Under the pieces are notes generated by a model that saw only the letters and a list, made by a program, of their open reading frames with translations, had not been told where the DNA came from and searched no databases. Shown here piece after piece: positions 5,948-8,044 of a DNA stretch of 8,044 bases. The stretch is from an uncultured Brevundimonas sp. (GTDB lineage: Bacteria; Pseudomonadota; Alphaproteobacteria; Caulobacterales; Caulobacteraceae). The stretch is taken from the NCBI RefSeq assembly GCF_943913055.1, contig NZ_CALTWS010000126.1:1-8044 (forward strand), in the 5' to 3' direction. Within the stretch, counting starts at the first letter, position 1, and every line of letters starts with the position of its first letter. The position numbers and the translations under genes were made by a program.

Positions 5948-5953
5948 AGGGAG
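5948..5953 (+). promoter_or_regulatory. Ribosome-binding site that supports the TTG start of yccF
   Basis: AGGGAG lies ten bases before TTG at 5964. No ATG or GTG in this frame gives the complete conserved first helix, so this site and the family alignment together support TTG as the start. Confidence 0.6.
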
Positions 5954-5963
5954 ACTACCTGAA

Positions 5964-6359
5964 TTGATCCGTCTGATCCTGAATGTGCTGTGGTTCATTC
6001 TCGGAGGCTGGGCCGCAGGCCTGTTGTGGCTGTTCGGCGGCGCGGTTCTGGCGCTTACCATCGTCGGCCTGCCGTGGACCTTCGCCGCGTGGCGGATCGC
6101 CAGCTATTCCTTCTGGCCGTTCGGGCGCGAGGTGGTGTGGCGTGAGCCGGATGCCACGGCGCTGGGAGCGGGCTGTTTCGGCATCGGCCTTAACGTCATC
6201 TGGTTCGTGTTCGCGGGCTGGTACATCGCCCTGGCCCATGTGCTGATCGCGGCGGCCGAGGCGATCACCATCATCGGCATTCCGTTCGCACTGAAGGATC
6301 TGGAACTGGCCAAGCTGGCCCTCGCCCCCATCGGCCGGACGATCCGGGAGAAGCCTTGA
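5964..6359 (+). CDS. yccF: YccF-domain inner membrane protein
   Basis: A 131-residue integral membrane protein of the YccF family (Pfam PF03733). It is built from two related halves, each with hydrophobic helices followed by a conserved turn: NVLWFILGGWAAGLLWLFGG (7-26) then LTIVGLPWTFAAWRIA (31-46) and WPFGREVV (51-58); and NVIWFVFAGWYIALAHVL (77-94) then ITIIGIPFALKDLELAKLAL (101-120) and APIGRTI (121-127). Both halves carry the TIxGxP signature. The family is widespread and its function is unknown. The start is TTG at 5964, which gives the standard N-terminus (M-IRLILNVLW) and has AGGGAG upstream; the reading before it offers no better start. It lies downstream of a strong terminator, so it probably has its own promoter, although none was recognised. 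It converges on fumC across a hairpin. Confidence 0.88.
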   Translation: MIRLILNVLWFILGGWAAGLLWLFGGAVLALTIVGLPWTFAAWRIASYSFWPFGREVVWREPDATALGAGCFGIGLNVIWFVFAGWYIALAHVLIAAAEAITIIGIPFALKDLELAKLALAPIGRTIREKP

Positions 6360-6366
6360 ATCAAGA

Positions 6367-6391
6367 TGCCGGCCTGTGGACCAGGCCGGCA
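6367..6391. terminator. Hairpin between convergent yccF and fumC, probable two-way terminator
   Basis: TGCCGGCCTG (6367-6376) and CAGGCCGGCA (6382-6391) form a perfect 10-bp GC-rich stem with a 5-base loop. It begins eight bases after the yccF stop and lies 25 bases beyond the fumC stop. A short T-containing stretch (TCTTGATTC) follows on the minus strand; the plus side lacks a T-run. It probably ends fumC transcription and may also limit yccF read-through. Confidence 0.65.
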
Positions 6392-6416
6392 CGATGATGT
6401 CCCTGTGATCATGGCC

Positions 6417-7808
6417 TCAACCCGGCGAGATCATCTTCTCGGGCCGCACCGCCTCGTCGAACTCCGCGTCAGTCAGATAGCCGCCGCCGACGGCTTCTTC
6501 GCGCAGGGTCGTGCCGTTCTTGTGCGCCGTCTTGGCGATCTTGGCGCAGGCGTCGTAGCCCAGCTTGCCGTTCAGGGCGGTGACCAGCATCAGAGAGTTG
6601 TTCAGACCGCGTTCGATGTTGTCGATGCGCGGCTCGATGCCGACGACGCAGTTGTCGGTGAAGCTGATCGCCGCATCGGCCATCAGGCGCACCGACTGCA
6701 GGAAGTTGTAGGCCATCACCGGATTGAAGACGTTCAGCTCGAAATGGCCTTGAGAGCCCGCAAACGTGATGGCGGCGTGGTTGCCGAACACCTGGACGCA
6801 GACCTGGGTCAGGGCCTCGCACTGGGTCGGATTGACCTTGCCCGGCATGATCGAGGACCCCGGCTCATTCTCCGGCAGGGCCAGCTCGCCCAGGCCCGAG
6901 CGGGGGCCAGAGCCCAGGAAGCGGATGTCGTTGGCGATCTTGAACAGCGACGCCGCGACCGTGTTGATCGCCCCGTGGCTCATGACCATCGCGTCGTGGG
7001 CAGCGAGCGCCTCGAACTTGTTGGGAGCAGTGGTGAACTTCAGGCCCGTGATCTGGGCGATCTTGTCGGCGACCCCTTCCGCGAAGCCGATGGGCGCGTT
7101 CAGGCCGGTGCCGACGGCGGTGCCGCCCTGGGCCAGCTGCATGAGGTCGGGCAGGGTGGATTCGATCCGCTCGATGCCCTTGGCGACCTGCTGGACGTAG
7201 CCGGAAAACTCCTGGCCCAGCGTCAGGGGGGTGGCGTCCTGGGTGTGCGTCCGCCCGATCTTGATGATGTCCTTCCACGCCTGCGCCTTGTCGTTCAGGG
7301 CGTTGTGCAGGGTCTGGAGTGCGGGCAACAGGCGGTGGACCACCTCCTCGGCGCAGGCGACGTGCATGGCCGTGGGATAGGTGTCGTTGGACGACTGGCT
7401 CATGTTGACGTGGTCGTTGGGGTGGACCGGCTTCTTCGACCCCATCTCGCCGCCCAGCATTTCGATGGCGCGATTACTGATCACCTCATTGGCGTTCATG
7501 TTGGACTGGGTGCCCGAGCCGGTCTGCCAAACGACCAGAGGGAAGTGGTCGTTCAGCTTGCCCTCGATGACCTCATCGGCGGCCTTGACGATGGCGTCGC
7601 CGATGGCGGGGTCCAGACGGCCGAGCGCCATGTTGGTCTCGGCGGCCGCGCGTTTGACAATTCCCAGGGCGCGGACGATGGGCAGGGGCTGTTTCTCCCA
7701 GCCGATCTTGAAATTGCCGAGGCTGCGCTGCGCCTGTGCACCCCAATAGCGATCCGAGGCAACCTCGATCGGGCCAAAGGTATCGGTCTCGGTGCGGTGG
7801 TCGGTCAT
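6417..7808 (-). CDS. fumC: Class II fumarate hydratase (fumarase C)
   Basis: A 463-residue, full-length class II fumarase, which interconverts fumarate and L-malate in the TCA cycle as a cytoplasmic homotetramer without an iron-sulfur cluster. Active-site blocks are all present: GSGTQSNMNANE (97-108), HPNDHVNMSQSSND (129-142), GRTHTQDATPLTLGQE (185-200) and the fumarase/aspartase signature GSSIMPGKVNP (317-327). The residues known in E. coli FumC occur at the same numbers: His129, Thr187, His188, catalytic Ser318, Lys324 and Asn326. The N-terminus (TDTFGPIEVASDRYWGAQ) is the usual one for FumC. The ATG at 7808 has only a weak, distant GAGAG. The gene is divergent from the unknown gene at the right edge, and a good promoter candidate lies in that gap. 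Related lyases (aspartase, argininosuccinate lyase) are excluded by the HPNDHVNMSQSSND block and the close overall match to FumC. Confidence 0.97.
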   Translation of the reverse strand: MTDHRTETDTFGPIEVASDRYWGAQAQRSLGNFKIGWEKQPLPIVRALGIVKRAAAETNMALGRLDPAIGDAIVKAADEVIEGKLNDHFPLVVWQTGSGTQSNMNANEVISNRAIEMLGGEMGSKKPVHPNDHVNMSQSSNDTYPTAMHVACAEEVVHRLLPALQTLHNALNDKAQAWKDIIKIGRTHTQDATPLTLGQEFSGYVQQVAKGIERIESTLPDLMQLAQGGTAVGTGLNAPIGFAEGVADKIAQITGLKFTTAPNKFEALAAHDAMVMSHGAINTVAASLFKIANDIRFLGSGPRSGLGELALPENEPGSSIMPGKVNPTQCEALTQVCVQVFGNHAAITFAGSQGHFELNVFNPVMAYNFLQSVRLMADAAISFTDNCVVGIEPRIDNIERGLNNSLMLVTALNGKLGYDACAKIAKTAHKNGTTLREEAVGGGYLTDAEFDEAVRPEKMISPG

Positions 7809-7850
7809 GGCGCGGGCGGCTCTCTCAGACGTGGCGGAGGAATGCGCAGG

Positions 7851-7878
7851 CGTGTAGCACGGGCGTGCAAAGGGGCAA
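7851..7878 (-). promoter_or_regulatory. Candidate fumC promoter
   Basis: On the minus strand, TTGCCC (7873-7878) and TACACG (7851-7856) are separated by 16 bases. The -10 region reads GCTACAC, close to the GCTANA-type -10 described for the housekeeping sigma factor of Caulobacter. The expected transcript start is about 35 bases before the fumC ATG. No experimental support is available here. Confidence 0.4.
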
Positions 7879-7914
7879 GGACGGAGCGGCCATCATGCGA
7901 CCACAGGCCAGGGC

Positions 7915-8044
7915 ATGACCGCCGGCTGGATCGGCACCGGCAAGGTCCGCGCGCGCGAGACGGGCGACGTCGTCGAGATAACCATCGAGGGCCTGACCAC
8001 CCAGGCCAAATACTACAAGCCGCTGGTCTATGAGTTCATGCGCA
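7915..8044 (+). CDS. Unidentified protein, N-terminal 43 codons only
   Basis: An open reading frame that starts at ATG 7915 and runs off the window end. The visible residues begin MTAGWIGTGKVRARETGDVV and continue with EITIEGLTTQAKYYKPLVYE (21-40) and FMR. Alternating hydrophobic and polar residues at 9-25 suggest beta strands, and the following Tyr/Lys segment may be a helix. There is no signal peptide or membrane span in what is visible. An in-frame stop at 7855 and the lack of another ATG or GTG between make 7915 the best start; only a weak CAGG-type ribosome-binding site precedes it. It is divergent from fumC. I do not recognise the family with confidence. Codon use looks like that of the neighbours, and the frame is probably real, but 43 codons cannot prove it. 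Confidence 0.55.
   Translation, partial: MTAGWIGTGKVRARETGDVVEITIEGLTTQAKYYKPLVYEFMR

Noticed and set aside
6366..8033. 555-codon open frame on the plus strand
   Set aside because: It is antisense to fumC and crosses the fumC promoter gap; the composition (Asp, Val, Gly, His and Arg runs) is typical of shadow frames.
1..8044. Mobile element, CRISPR, phage or defence system
   Set aside because: No transposase, integrase, array-like repeats, toxin-antitoxin motifs or composition shift were seen; the helicase is a housekeeping UvrD/PcrA and has no defence-type partner gene in view.

Overview
The window is a GC-rich stretch of bacterial chromosome with short intergenic gaps. The gene families suggest an alphaproteobacterium, most likely Caulobacterales in or near Brevundimonas. 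The pointers are a DUF4169 protein, an RHH_4-type ribbon-helix-helix protein, a DUF2171 protein, a bacterial Coq4 and class II fumarase. This placement is inference, because no rRNA or other marker gene is present. There is no IS element, phage gene, CRISPR array, tRNA or rRNA, and nothing suggests recent transfer.

Layout from left to right. (1) Bases 1-2154, minus strand: a UvrD/PcrA-type DNA helicase with all its helicase motifs; its C-terminus is cut off by the window edge. (2) 2271-2780, plus strand: two adjacent small single-pass membrane proteins that are clearly paralogous to each other. (3) 2805-3462, minus strand: a lipoprotein with a YscW/YbaY-like domain followed by a small ribbon-helix-helix protein, probably one operon. 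A hairpin separates this pair from the convergent membrane-protein pair. (4) 3591-4346, plus strand: a Coq4-family ubiquinone biosynthesis protein with an intact metal-binding motif. (5) 4436-5377, plus strand: a ten-helix EamA/DMT-family transporter. Its stop codon overlaps the stop of the convergent gene. (6) 5374-5553, minus strand: a small, highly charged DUF4169 protein, divergent from (7) 5626-5862, plus strand: a DUF2171 protein that ends in a strong intrinsic terminator. (8) 5964-6359, plus strand: a YccF-type membrane protein with a TTG start. (9) 6417-7808, minus strand: fumarase C, convergent with yccF across a perfect 10-bp hairpin and preceded by a promoter candidate. (10) 7915 to the right edge, plus strand: the first 43 codons of an unrecognised gene.

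The genes mostly look like independent housekeeping units: DNA repair, quinone synthesis, the TCA cycle, transport and small envelope proteins. I do not see one multi-gene system. The least explained items are the tandem membrane-protein paralogues, the truncated unknown gene at the right edge, and several inverted repeats in the gaps. Every gap between genes is under 130 bases. Long open frames antisense to the helicase, coq4 and fumC are shadows caused by high GC and are not annotated.
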